Shown here in pieces: positions 1 through 8,668 of a stretch of 64,000 nucleotides of DNA. Each line of letters begins with the position of its first letter. Positions within the stretch are counted from its first letter, which is position 1. The position numbers were made by a program, and so were the translations under genes. The notes beneath the pieces were generated by a model. The model did not search any database, had not been told where the DNA came from, and worked only from the letters and a program-made list of their open reading frames with translations. Source of the DNA: Rhabdophis nuchalis (lineage: Eukaryota > Chordata > Lepidosauria > Squamata > Natricidae). The stretch covers positions 381,917,919 to 381,981,918 of the forward strand of contig CM077643.1 of assembly GCA_039707465.1 (NCBI GenBank). Direction: 5' to 3'.

Positions 1-717
1 ATGATTGGATTTCTTCCAGGACAAACAGCCTGCTCCCTTTTAAAATAGCTGCTTCAATACAGCTTTTAAGACATGCAGGCATTGCTGGGATGCAGCCATG
101 CAAATAAAAGTACTCCCTCCCCCACACTTTTCTCTAATTCATAAGCTGCGTTGCAAAACATTCTTTTTTTTGGGGGGGGGGGAGAGCGGGTTAAATTTTA
201 TCAATGGTTGGAATAAAAAAGGAGAGACCCACAATAAACAATGACTAAGGTTTATAGAATGGAGATTAGAATTATGCATGAAATTATAACAGTGAAAATG
301 AATAAGACAAGAACGAAGTAACATGGATGGAAGTGTGATATCTTTATATTTGTAAATACAGAATAGATCAATTGTAAACAAGCATGGTGGTTATGATGTT
401 TAACTTTATATTTTATGGCAAAGAGATTGCCAGGTCGGTTACACTGTGTCCAATTTTTAAATGTGTATCTAATAAAAAAACTTTAAAAAACATTATTTCT
501 TCAATTTAGTGCTCACATCAGAATGGAAAAATAACGTCATTCATCTTTGAGCCAGGGAACAAGCAAGAAATTGCTTACAAAACTCATTGGTCAGGGCAGG
601 GGAAATGAAAGATTGAATCCTGGGTCTAGATTTGGCACTGTGAAGGATTGCACCTGTTTTCTTAAGGGTTCTGGGTGCAGGGAGAAAGTTTATTACGACA
701 AATTAAAGAAAACCAAC
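1..717. other. unassigned left flank
   Basis: No gene is recognised. AT-rich sequence with a T-run followed by a G-run near 163-182. The short open frames have no recognisable domain or splice context. The DIRS-like element begins at its right edge. Confidence 0.5.
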
Positions 718-729
718 CATTTTCCTTGT

Positions 730-839
730 TAGGGAAGTCAGCATCTATGCTGGGCAAGACTCCTGTGCTCTCATTGGAGGCTGAGTCTGGGCAAAGTCTT
801 TAGTCCCGCCTATGCTGGCCGCACATGCCCAGTTTCAAC
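730..839 (+). repeat. DIRS left inverted terminal repeat
   Basis: 110 bp starting TAGGGAAGTCAGCATC and ending CCCAGTTTCAAC. It is the exact reverse complement of 6447-6556, with no mismatch by eye. The part nearest the end is repeated again in the internal complementary region. Confidence 0.95.
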
Positions 840-1381
840 TCAGCCTATCTCTGAGGCACACGCGTCTTTCTACTGCTCCTGGATCCGTTTGCTTTTGGAA
901 AAGGATTTCTGATCGTGGAAAGGTACAGGGGACTGGAAAAAGCGCTTTTGACTGCTCCTGGAGCAGCGCGCTCTACCGGCAAGCCTCAAAGCCCTGTTCT
1001 GGGCTCGTAGGCTGCCGCTTGTGTTGGTGAGGGCCTGGGAAGAGGCCCTGGGCTACCGGAGGCCCCCGGAGAGCCCGTGGGCCCGGGAGAACGCTCCGTC
1101 GCTCCCGGACGGTCGCGCGACGACCCGCGGTTTACCGGGGGGCCGGGGGATCGTCCATCTTCATCCCCCCCGGCCGCGGAGCGACCCGGAGAGACCGCAG
1201 GGGGTCTGGAAGTCGCGCCGGGCCGATTGGGCCTAATCGGCAGGCTTTTCGGCCTGCAGGGCGCGCGCGGAAAGCGTGGGCGGCTGGCGCCAGACGGCTG
1301 CTGCGTGGGAGGACCCAGGCGTCCGCAGGGTCCTAGAGAGAGGTTGTTTTTTTCCTGCAGTTTTATCTCTGCTTCTCTGCA

Positions 1382-3187
1382 TTGGGAGCAATGGAAGGGC
1401 CTTCTGCCTCGGCCTCCGCTCCCCTTCCAGAGCCAGTGGCTGGGCCTTCTTCGGCCTGTGTGGAGCCTGGAACAGAGCAGTCCCCCCAGCCATCTACCTC
1501 CCAGGCCAAAGGGAAAGGCAAGGCCCCGGCCAAGAAGGGTAAAGCTCCAAAGAAGTCTGTTAAATCAAAGGCTTCCAGAGTTAGTCCTTCTACCTTTGAG
1601 AAGAGGAGTGAGAAAACCCTGGAGAGGCTGCACAGCAGAGCGGCAGTCAGGGCTCAGGCCCAGGCCTCCCCCCTCTCCCGCATATCGCAGGCCCACTTGT
1701 CCCTCATGGCTTCCCCGGCCCAGGGACAGGGGGGGGCAGCGGCCATCAATCCCATCTTCCCCATTGATGTTTCTGGGATTTGGGGACCAGATCAGCCGGC
1801 TCCTTCTCAGTCTGCGTTCCTTCCGCCGAGCATTCAACGCTTGGAAGCAATCCCTTCAACCTCTGCTGCCTTCCCTGTTCCCCTGCCTCAGCCATCACTG
1901 GATGCGGCCAATATTCAGGCCATCATCGCTGCGGCTATGTCTCAGGGGTTTGCGGCCGGCCTGCAACATCAGGCACCAGGCTTCCAACCTGGGCCTGGTC
2001 CCTCGGGGGTGAATCCGACCACGGAGGCGGGCCCGGCTCCTGCAGACGCCCTGGAGGAAGATGAGGACCTGGAGAGTGTTTCCAGCGCGGAGGAAGGTGA
2101 GATCCGGGAAGGTGGTCTTTCGGAGGATGAAAGCAGGCCTCCGGAGAAGAAAACATCTTCCGGCTTGTTCCCTTCGGCCCTGTTCACCTCCCTGCTCTAC
2201 AAGGCCAAATCAGCTTCAAATTTCGGCCCGGCTACGGCCCCGTCCACGTCCGCTCCACGGCCGGCCTTGCTCTCAGCTGAGAACATGTTCGATGACGACA
2301 TCTTGCCTTCGGAGACGATCCCGATGCCCAAGATCTTTGTGGATCTGGTTCAGCGTCAGTGGGCCACCCCTACCTCTGGGCCCAGCCCGTCGTCCACGGA
2401 TCGGCGGTACTTCAACGTGGCCGAGGAGATGGCACAGTTTCTGGCGACGCCCACCGTGGATGCCCCGGTCGTCTCCCTCCACACGGCGGCCAACATGCCT
2501 GGAGCCCCGGAGGATGTCCTCAAGCCAGAGGAGAAGAAGGCTGACCTCACTTTACAACGGGGTCATCAGGCAGCGGCGTGGGCGATCCGTGCCGCCACCT
2601 CGGCTTCCTTCTTCACCCGCCCCTGCCTTCTGTGGCTGCAGGATTTACAGCTGCGCACTCCTGTCTCCGACTTCAGGGCCCACCTGGACATTGCCAAGCT
2701 GGTGGCGGCCGTGCAGTTTACTTCCGATGCCACCTTGGCCTCGGCCAGATTCGCATCCAGGGCCATGGCTTCCTCCGTGGCCTCTCGTCGTCTTTTGTGG
2801 CTGCGCCAGTGGCAGGCGGATGTGCGTCACAAGTGGCGTCTGGCTTCCGCTCCCTTCAAGGGCGGATCTCTGTTCGGGGATGCCCTTGATCCCTTCCTTG
2901 TGGAAAACAAGGATAAACGCAAAGTTTTGCCCACTGCTCCCAAGAAAGGGTTTCACCGGGCGGCGCCCTACCCCAGGCGGCCATTTCGAGGTCAGGAGGC
3001 CATTTCGTCCTTTCGCGCCCTCGACTATGGGTCGTCCTTTCGGGGGGCGGATTATAGCTCCCAGGGGTTTCGTTCCCAGGGTGGGTACTTCCCCAGAAAC
3101 AGGGGCCAATCTGACCGATTCCAGAGGGGCAGGCAGTCCAAGCGCCCCTTCCGTGGCGGGGGACAACGCTCCTACCGCCGTAGTTAA
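1382..3187 (+). CDS. DIRS gag-like ORF1 protein
   Basis: Open frame of 601 codons, the first ORF of the DIRS-like element. It takes the gag position, so it probably coats element RNA; that role is inferred from position and composition. Ala/Pro/Ser-rich N-terminal third, a Lys-rich patch around residues 40-65, an acidic stretch around 230-255, then an alpha-helical-looking middle. The last ~75 residues are rich in Arg, Gly, Phe and Ser (FRG-type repeats ending near SYRRS), which suits RNA binding. No CCHC zinc knuckle is seen. A second ATG at 1391 is an equally good start. The end of the frame overlaps the RT frame, which runs through in +1. Upstream 1000-1300 is very GC- and CpG-rich compared with the flanks. 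Confidence 0.8.
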   Translation: MGAMEGPSASASAPLPEPVAGPSSACVEPGTEQSPQPSTSQAKGKGKAPAKKGKAPKKSVKSKASRVSPSTFEKRSEKTLERLHSRAAVRAQAQASPLSRISQAHLSLMASPAQGQGGAAAINPIFPIDVSGIWGPDQPAPSQSAFLPPSIQRLEAIPSTSAAFPVPLPQPSLDAANIQAIIAAAMSQGFAAGLQHQAPGFQPGPGPSGVNPTTEAGPAPADALEEDEDLESVSSAEEGEIREGGLSEDESRPPEKKTSSGLFPSALFTSLLYKAKSASNFGPATAPSTSAPRPALLSAENMFDDDILPSETIPMPKIFVDLVQRQWATPTSGPSPSSTDRRYFNVAEEMAQFLATPTVDAPVVSLHTAANMPGAPEDVLKPEEKKADLTLQRGHQAAAWAIRAATSASFFTRPCLLWLQDLQLRTPVSDFRAHLDIAKLVAAVQFTSDATLASARFASRAMASSVASRRLLWLRQWQADVRHKWRLASAPFKGGSLFGDALDPFLVENKDKRKVLPTAPKKGFHRAAPYPRRPFRGQEAISSFRALDYGSSFRGADYSSQGFRSQGGYFPRNRGQSDRFQRGRQSKRPFRGGGQRSYRRS

Positions 3188-5078
3188 TTCCCCAGTTGAT
3201 CGTTTCCCCATTGGGGGTAGGTTGGCCTATTTTGCGGATGTGTGGGATACCACCACCTCCGACGTTTGGGTTAGGTCCACGGTTCGTAGGGGTTTATTGT
3301 TGGATTTTTTCTCCCCTCCCCCGTCCTATTTTCGGGTTTGTCCAGTCTCCTCCAACCAGGGGAGGCGCCGTCTCATGCAGGAGGCGGTTCAGCATTTGCT
3401 GGAAATTAGGGCCATCGAGAGGGTCCCCATTGACCAACAGGGCACGGGGTTTTATTCTCTCATTTTTGTGGTCCCCAAGTCTTCTGGAGGTTGGAGGACA
3501 ATTTTAGATCTTAAAAAATTAAACAAGTTTATACGTTATAAGCGCTTTAAGATGCACTCATTGCAGTCTATTCTGTGGGGTATCCGTCAGGGGGACTTTC
3601 TCACCTCTATCGACCTTACGGAGGCTTACCTCCACATACCAATCGCCCCCCAGCACCGGCAATTCCTGCGGTTTTGTTACCTGGGCGAACACTATCAATA
3701 TAGGGCACTCCCTTTCGGGTTATCTTCAGCTCCTAGGGTCTTCACCAAGGTTCTGGCAGCCCTGTTGGCTAGCCTAAGGGAGGTCCCGATCCGTTTAACA
3801 GCATACCTGGATGATATCCTCCTTCAATCCTCCTCTCCAGGGGGGGCTCGCGAGGACCTGGCCTCCACCATTCACGCCCTGCAGCTCCATGGCTTTTCTA
3901 TTAATGTTCCCAAGAGCCATTTTCGTCCTACTACTAGGCTGGTTCACCTAGGGGCCCTGATTGACACGGTGGGAGGCAGGGTGTTCCTGTCCCAGGAACG
4001 TTTGGAATCTCTCCGGGCCCTTCTCCGACAGGTCGGGGGGGAGGTCAGACCTTCCTTGGCGTCCCTCTCCCAATTGTTGGGGACTATGGTTTCTTGCATT
4101 GGGATAGTGCCTTGGGCCAGGCTTCATACCAGGGATCTCCAATGGTTTCTTTTGCCTTTTCAGAGGCGCCTCCTCAGTTGCTCCCTGGCCAGGGTGAACC
4201 TTCCCAGAGAGGTGTCCCGTTCCTTTCGCTGGTGGCTGTCCCAAGCGGTGACCAAGGGCCGCCTCTTCCAGGAACAGGAGTTGGTGACAGTCACCTCAGA
4301 TGCCAGTCTCTTCGGTTGGGGAGCCCACTGCCAGGGTCTGTGGGCGCAAGGCCAATGGGAGCCCACCGACCTCGCTCACAGCATAAATTGGCTGGAGCTC
4401 CGGGCGATCCACCTGGCCCTCCGTCACTTCCTCCACCTGCTGAGGGGGCGACACGTCCTGGTGCTTACGGACAACATGTCAGCCAAGGCCCATATCAATC
4501 GCCAGGGGGGCACCAGGTCGCATTCTCTCATGGTCGAGGCCAGGCAGTTGGGCCTCTGGGCCGAGCGTCATCTCTCCACCTTGACTGCAGAGCATATTTC
4601 AGGGGTTTCCAATGTGCAGGCGGACTGGCTCAGCCGGGAGGTGCTGGACAACGCGGAGTGGCAGCTATGTCCCAGCCTCTTCCAGGACATAGTGGCTCTC
4701 TTCGGGGAGCCGATTATCGACCTCTTTGCTTCCCCCTCCAACTCCCAACTCCCGAGGTTCTTTTCTCGCTTCCCTGCGCGGGGGTCGGAGGGGGTGGACG
4801 CTCTGCGGTGCAGTTGGCCCCTCGGCCTCCTTTATGCCTTTCCTCCCTTACCCCTTCTTCCCCGAGTCCTACAGAAGGTCGTGTCGGAGGGAGCGGAGGT
4901 GATCCTTCTGGCCCCCCATTGGCCCCGCAGACCTTGGTTTGCGGACCTGAGGAATCTCTCGGTGGAGCGGCCGTGGAGGATCCCCAACGACCGGGTGTCC
5001 CTGCGACAGGGGTCCCTGGAGCATCCGGACCCGCGGTGGTTCCAGCTGACCGCATGGCGATTGAGCGGGGCATCTTGA
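3027..5078 (+). CDS. DIRS reverse transcriptase / RNase H / methyltransferase-like polyprotein
   Basis: The frame is open from 2061 to 5078, but only the part after about 3.0 kb looks like protein. I chose the in-frame ATG at 3027, inside the end of ORF1; the next is at 3375, at the edge of the RT domain, so the true start or any frameshift is unsettled. Domains in order: RT, with LDLKKLN, the first catalytic block SIDLTEAYLH, LPFGLSSAP and the YLDDILL active-site box near 3802-3822; RNase H, with SDASLFGWGAH near 4300 and LTDNMSAKAH near 4465; then a block with DLFASPSN, YAFPP and LAPHWP (about 4715-4930) that matches the methyltransferase-like domain known from DIRS elements. No protease or integrase is present. 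The end overlaps the recombinase start by 25 nt, consistent with coupled translation. Confidence 0.88.
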   Translation: MGRPFGGRIIAPRGFVPRVGTSPETGANLTDSRGAGSPSAPSVAGDNAPTAVVNSPVDRFPIGGRLAYFADVWDTTTSDVWVRSTVRRGLLLDFFSPPPSYFRVCPVSSNQGRRRLMQEAVQHLLEIRAIERVPIDQQGTGFYSLIFVVPKSSGGWRTILDLKKLNKFIRYKRFKMHSLQSILWGIRQGDFLTSIDLTEAYLHIPIAPQHRQFLRFCYLGEHYQYRALPFGLSSAPRVFTKVLAALLASLREVPIRLTAYLDDILLQSSSPGGAREDLASTIHALQLHGFSINVPKSHFRPTTRLVHLGALIDTVGGRVFLSQERLESLRALLRQVGGEVRPSLASLSQLLGTMVSCIGIVPWARLHTRDLQWFLLPFQRRLLSCSLARVNLPREVSRSFRWWLSQAVTKGRLFQEQELVTVTSDASLFGWGAHCQGLWAQGQWEPTDLAHSINWLELRAIHLALRHFLHLLRGRHVLVLTDNMSAKAHINRQGGTRSHSLMVEARQLGLWAERHLSTLTAEHISGVSNVQADWLSREVLDNAEWQLCPSLFQDIVALFGEPIIDLFASPSNSQLPRFFSRFPARGSEGVDALRCSWPLGLLYAFPPLPLLPRVLQKVVSEGAEVILLAPHWPRRPWFADLRNLSVERPWRIPNDRVSLRQGSLEHPDPRWFQLTAWRLSGAS

Positions 5079-6121
5079 GGCGTCACAACTACTCCTCCGA
5101 GGTCATCCACACGATCCAGGCCTCCCGCCGGCCGGCGACGAACCGTATATATGACTCCACCTGGCGAGCCTTCTGTCGATGGTGTTCGGGTAAGTCCATT
5201 CAACCCCTTCACTCTACCATCCCACAGGTCCTGGACTTCCTACAGGAGGGCCTGCATAAGGGGCTGGCCCTAAACACCATCAGGCGACAGCTGGCGGCAA
5301 TCTCGTCTGTCCTCACGTGTGGTGGATCCCTGTCATTGTCCCAGGTGCCCACGGTGCGACAGTTCTTCAAGGGCGCCTCGAACTTGACTCCCCCTGCGGT
5401 GCACCGGTATCCCTCCTGGGATCTTCCCCTAGTTCTGGACTCCCTTACGGGGCCCCCGTTTGAACCTTTGAGGGAAGTGTCTTTGCGTTTCCTGACTTTC
5501 AAGGTGGCCTTCCTTGTGGCCATTACGTCGGCTCGCAGGATTTCCGAACTTCAGGCCCTATCGGTCAGGGAGGACCTCTGCGTTTTTCATCAGGACAGAG
5601 TGGTGTTAAGGTTAGACCCCTCCTTTATCCCTAAGGTCTGTTCCTGCTTTCACCGTTCCCAAGATTTGGTCCTCCCCAATTTTTGTCCTGACCCTGATCA
5701 CCCTCTGGAGCGCAAATGGCACAAGTTAGACGTACGTAGGGCTCTCAAGATTTATCTGAAACGCACCAGGCCCTTCCGAGCCTCCGAAGCCTTATTCGTT
5801 TCCTTCCAGCCGGCCTCACAGGGCAGGAAGGTTTCGTCCGCGACGATTGGCCGCTGGCTCAGGGCCTGCATCTCCATGGCCTACCAGGCTCGCTCCTCGT
5901 CTGTTCCGGGACGCTTAACTGCTCATTCCACGAGGAGCGCGGCCACATCAGCGGCCTGGGCTGCCCAGGCTTCCCTTCTGGAGATCTGCAAGGCGGCCAC
6001 GTGGGCCTCCCCTTCGCCCTTCATCACTCATTATAAATTGGACTCGTTCGCTTCTACGGATGCAGCCTTTGGCAGGAGAGTCCTACAGTCAGTAGTTCGA
6101 GCTGAGAGGCCTGACCAGTAA
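5054..6121 (+). CDS. DIRS tyrosine recombinase
   Basis: 355 codons from ATG 5054 (MAIERGIL) to TAA; the same frame stays open upstream to 4094, but that part only shadows the RT ORF. This enzyme is expected to insert the circular DNA copy into the host genome by strand exchange through a tyrosine. Visible catalytic signature: Arg in TSARRISEL at residues 158-166, HSTR at 291-294 (the H-x-x-R box), Trp at 317 in the usual His/Trp position, and Tyr at 327 in THYKLD. A SAM-like N-terminal core-binding region precedes it (about residues 10-100: repeated Arg/Trp helices around RIYDSTWRAFCRWC). All catalytic positions are present and no stop interrupts the frame, so the enzyme could be functional. 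Confidence 0.92.
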   Translation: MAIERGILRRHNYSSEVIHTIQASRRPATNRIYDSTWRAFCRWCSGKSIQPLHSTIPQVLDFLQEGLHKGLALNTIRRQLAAISSVLTCGGSLSLSQVPTVRQFFKGASNLTPPAVHRYPSWDLPLVLDSLTGPPFEPLREVSLRFLTFKVAFLVAITSARRISELQALSVREDLCVFHQDRVVLRLDPSFIPKVCSCFHRSQDLVLPNFCPDPDHPLERKWHKLDVRRALKIYLKRTRPFRASEALFVSFQPASQGRKVSSATIGRWLRACISMAYQARSSSVPGRLTAHSTRSAATSAAWAAQASLLEICKAATWASPSPFITHYKLDSFASTDAAFGRRVLQSVVRAERPDQ

Positions 6122-6155
6122 CAATTCCCGCCCAGGGACACTGCCGCTTTGGTAT

Positions 6156-6249
6156 GTCCCAGCATAGATGCTGACTTCCCTAACAAGGAAAATGAGCGTT
6201 GGTCCTTACCTGATACGCCTCTTTTCTTTTAGGGAAGTCAGCATCTTGC
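6156..6249 (+). repeat. DIRS internal complementary region
   Basis: About 94 bp, 35 bp after the recombinase stop. Its first half is the reverse complement of the left end (718 to about 750); its second half is the reverse complement of the right outer end (6540-6597). The halves meet at AAAATG (6189-6194), the complement of the CATTTT shared by both outer ends. In known DIRS elements such a region templates completion and circularisation of the DNA copy. Confidence 0.9.
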
Positions 6250-6446
6250 CCCGCCCTGGGGTAGTTATCCGTCTTGGAGTTCAGGTACCTGTGTTTTTTC
6301 GGTACTATGGTTATAGTTATGTGTTGGTTGTTATCTTACTGGGCTTCTCAGTGTTTCTTGTACTAAGGGCTCTCATTGTTTCGGATCCGGATGAGCTACA
6401 ACACCTACCTTCGTGATCAAGACGCCGCGAGTCTGGGATTGTCTTC

Positions 6447-6556
6447 GTTGAAACTGGGCATGTGCGGCCAGCATAGGCGGGACTAAAGACTTTGCCCAGA
6501 CTCAGCCTCCAATGAGAGCACAGGAGTCTTGCCCAGCATAGATGCTGACTTCCCTA
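6447..6556 (-). repeat. DIRS right inverted terminal repeat
   Basis: 110 bp, exact reverse complement of 730-839. It is followed by a 41-bp right extension (6557-6597) that is found again only inside the internal complementary region. Confidence 0.95.
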
Positions 6557-6655
6557 AAAGAAAAGAGGCGTATCAGGTAAGGACCAACGCTCATTTTAAT
6601 ACCCTCCATGAAATACCTTACTATATTCTTATGATATCTTAACTTAAAATACTTA

Positions 6656-7151
6656 CTGTATTTTTCAGAGTATAAGACGCACCTTCCCTCCCCTAAAAAA
6701 GCGTGGAAATGTTGGTGTGTCTTATACACCGAATACAGCCATTTGTGACCTCTCGAAGCATCCCATTTTTGTGAAAAACGGGTAAAAAACAAAAGCAATT
6801 TTGCCTGTTCCCAGCAGCATTCTGCAGGTTTCAGCTGGGCTGGGGGAAGGCAAAAATGCCCCCATTTTTACAAAAAACGCGCCATTTTTCTCACAAAAAC
6901 AGAGGTGTTTTTACCTTCACCCAGACCCCAGAAGCACTGTGCAGGCATCAGCGAGGCTGGGGTAAGTCGTTTTTGCAAAAAATGGCCCATTTTCTGCAAA
7001 AACAGGGCCATTTTTGCCTTCTCCCAGCCCTACTGAAGCCTGCAGAGTGCTCCTGCAGGCTGGGGAGGACAAAAACTTTCTTCTTACTTACCTCTTCGAA
7101 ATCTTGGTGCGTCTTATACACCGGTGTGTCTTACAGTCTGGAAAAATATGG
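6656..7151. mobile_element. TA-flanked MITE (GTATTTTTC family)
   Basis: Terminal inverted repeats resembling CCGTATTTTTCGGAGTATAA, flanked by TA on both sides, with degenerate inner repeats (TTTTGCAAAAA, TATACACCG). TA duplication plus inverted ends suits a Tc1/mariner-type non-autonomous element. At least five relatives lie in the window (8397, 20598, 22442, 50936, 62498). Confidence 0.7.
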
Positions 7152-7388
7152 TATTTTCTTGGGTGGCACATCTATTGATAAAATATATCAATTTCCTTAA
7201 TTTCATTTGGTAACTCATAACCTTTACTGTTTACATGTCATAGTTATCAAAAGGTGGTCTTGCAAATATTGATCTCTTGTGTCTGTCATGGTTTTGGTCA
7301 ATTAAGCCTTCTACATAAAAGTTTTTACTAAGACTGAGAAGATCTAGCCTAGGCCTGGTCCTTGCTGTGGAGCAGGTGAGCTTTGGGG

Positions 7389-7523
7389 CAGGGGTCTCCA
7401 ACCTTTGCAACTTTAAGTCTGAAGGACTTCAGTTCCCAGAATTCTCCAGCCAGCTTTGCTGGCTGGAGAATTCTGGGAGCTGACGTCCTTCAGACTTAAA
7501 GTTGCAAAGGTTGATGACCCCTG
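7389..7523. mobile_element. palindromic hAT MITE
   Basis: Nearly perfect hairpin, with ends CAGGGGTCTCCAACC / ACCCCTG, around CAGCCAGCTTTGCTGGCTG. Direct 8-bp duplication CTTTGGGG at 7381-7388 and 7524-7531. This is the one palindromic copy whose duplication lacks the central TA seen in most others. Confidence 0.88.
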
Positions 7524-8396
7524 CTTTGGGGGATGTCCTGCTTAGAAGATGCTTCATTTATATTGAACTGCTGGTCCCAAAGTTTCTTGTTTTCAAGTGC
7601 CAGGAGCTGGCAGACAGGCCTTTTTGACTGTGACTCATGTTTCTCTTTTGAGACCAGTTTAATGACTACAAGTTTGATGGCTTCCAGGGAGCTGATGATA
7701 ATTGAATTCTTCCAGAAGCGTTTGGAAGGAAGGTGACTGGCCCCCTTAATGGATTTTAGTATTCCTGTGTGTGTAAGTTGTTTCTGTGCTGTTTTTATAG
7801 GTTTTGTTAGTGATAATCTTTAGGCAGTTCATGTGATATGCAATTTTTTAATAAAAAGAATGCTGATGATACTCAACTTTGTTTGTCTTGGGACACAAAT
7901 CAGAGCATGCATAGAAAAAATTGGTACTTGACCCCAACGTAGACATTAAAATGTGGGCGCTACCTTTCCCGGGGTTTTTGAGTTAGTGTGGTTGGGTGAA
8001 GCTCTTTGTGTTTCTGCTGGTGGTGGAGACTTCCTCCCTCTGACTGAAGCTATTTATGGAGTTTGATCATTGATTGGTTTTCTGTGTGCATGGGGGTATG
8101 TTAAGTTGCCCAGAGTCGTTTCAAATTCAGCGGCTTAGAAATTTGATTTTTAAATGTAATTAATAATTGAGTGCCAGAAAATCAATCTGAACTTGGATAA
8201 GGCAGAGGTACTTTGAATGGATGGCTCTGATACTTACAAAACTGCTTGGGTTACATGGGGGTTGAACTGCTCCTGAAATAACAAGCTATGTGTTGTGAGG
8301 TACCCTTGCATCCAACATTGTCTTAGTGACATTGATGACTAAAAGCATCAAACTCTCCTACTTAGCTTAATGTCAGTAACGTTTATTTATTGATTA
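7524..8396. other. no gene recognised
   Basis: Mostly unassigned. Around 8095-8165 there is a degenerate LINE/SINE 3' tail (TTGCCCAGAGTCG, then AGCGGCTTAGAAATTT). Confidence 0.4.
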
Positions 8397-8668
8397 CCGT
8401 ATTTTTCTCAGTATAAGACGCTCCGGAGTATAAGACACATCTTAGTTTTTTTTTGGGGGGGGGGGAAATAATAAGAAAAATTCTGCCACTGCCTACCAGC
8501 AGCCATGGTATTCAGATGACATATGGTAGCAAGGTCAACCAATGAATAGGCATAGTAACTAAGTCAGACAATGAATGCTATTTGGACTCTGAAATTTGCT
8601 GTGTGAGCAACAAGGAGACAGGAAGGAGCCTGGCTTAGCTGAGAACTGAAAGTGAAACTGCTGCTGTT

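Larger units (their letters stand above)
718..6597 (+). mobile_element. complete DIRS-like tyrosine-recombinase retrotransposon
   Basis: A 5.88-kb element with the layout of the DIRS order: gag-like ORF, then reverse transcriptase, RNase H and a methyltransferase-like domain, then a tyrosine recombinase, with no aspartic protease or DDE integrase. Inverted terminal repeats of 110 bp (730-839 and 6447-6556) are identical. An internal complementary region (6156-6249) lies just after the recombinase ORF and is the reverse complement of both outer ends joined. Both outer ends carry CATTTT (718-723 and 6592-6597). No target-site duplication is visible, as expected for recombinase-mediated insertion of a circular intermediate. 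All three frames are open, so this copy looks young and may be autonomous; activity is inference. Outer limits are set by where similarity to the internal region stops and could shift by a few bases. Confidence 0.93.

Noticed and set aside
2061..3026. N-terminal extension of the DIRS RT frame
   Set aside because: Arg/Pro-rich shadow of ORF1; no RT sequence before about 3.2 kb.
4094..5053. N-terminal extension of the DIRS recombinase frame
   Set aside because: It overlaps the conserved RT/RNase H region in another frame and is Pro/Gly noise; the recombinase proper starts at 5054.
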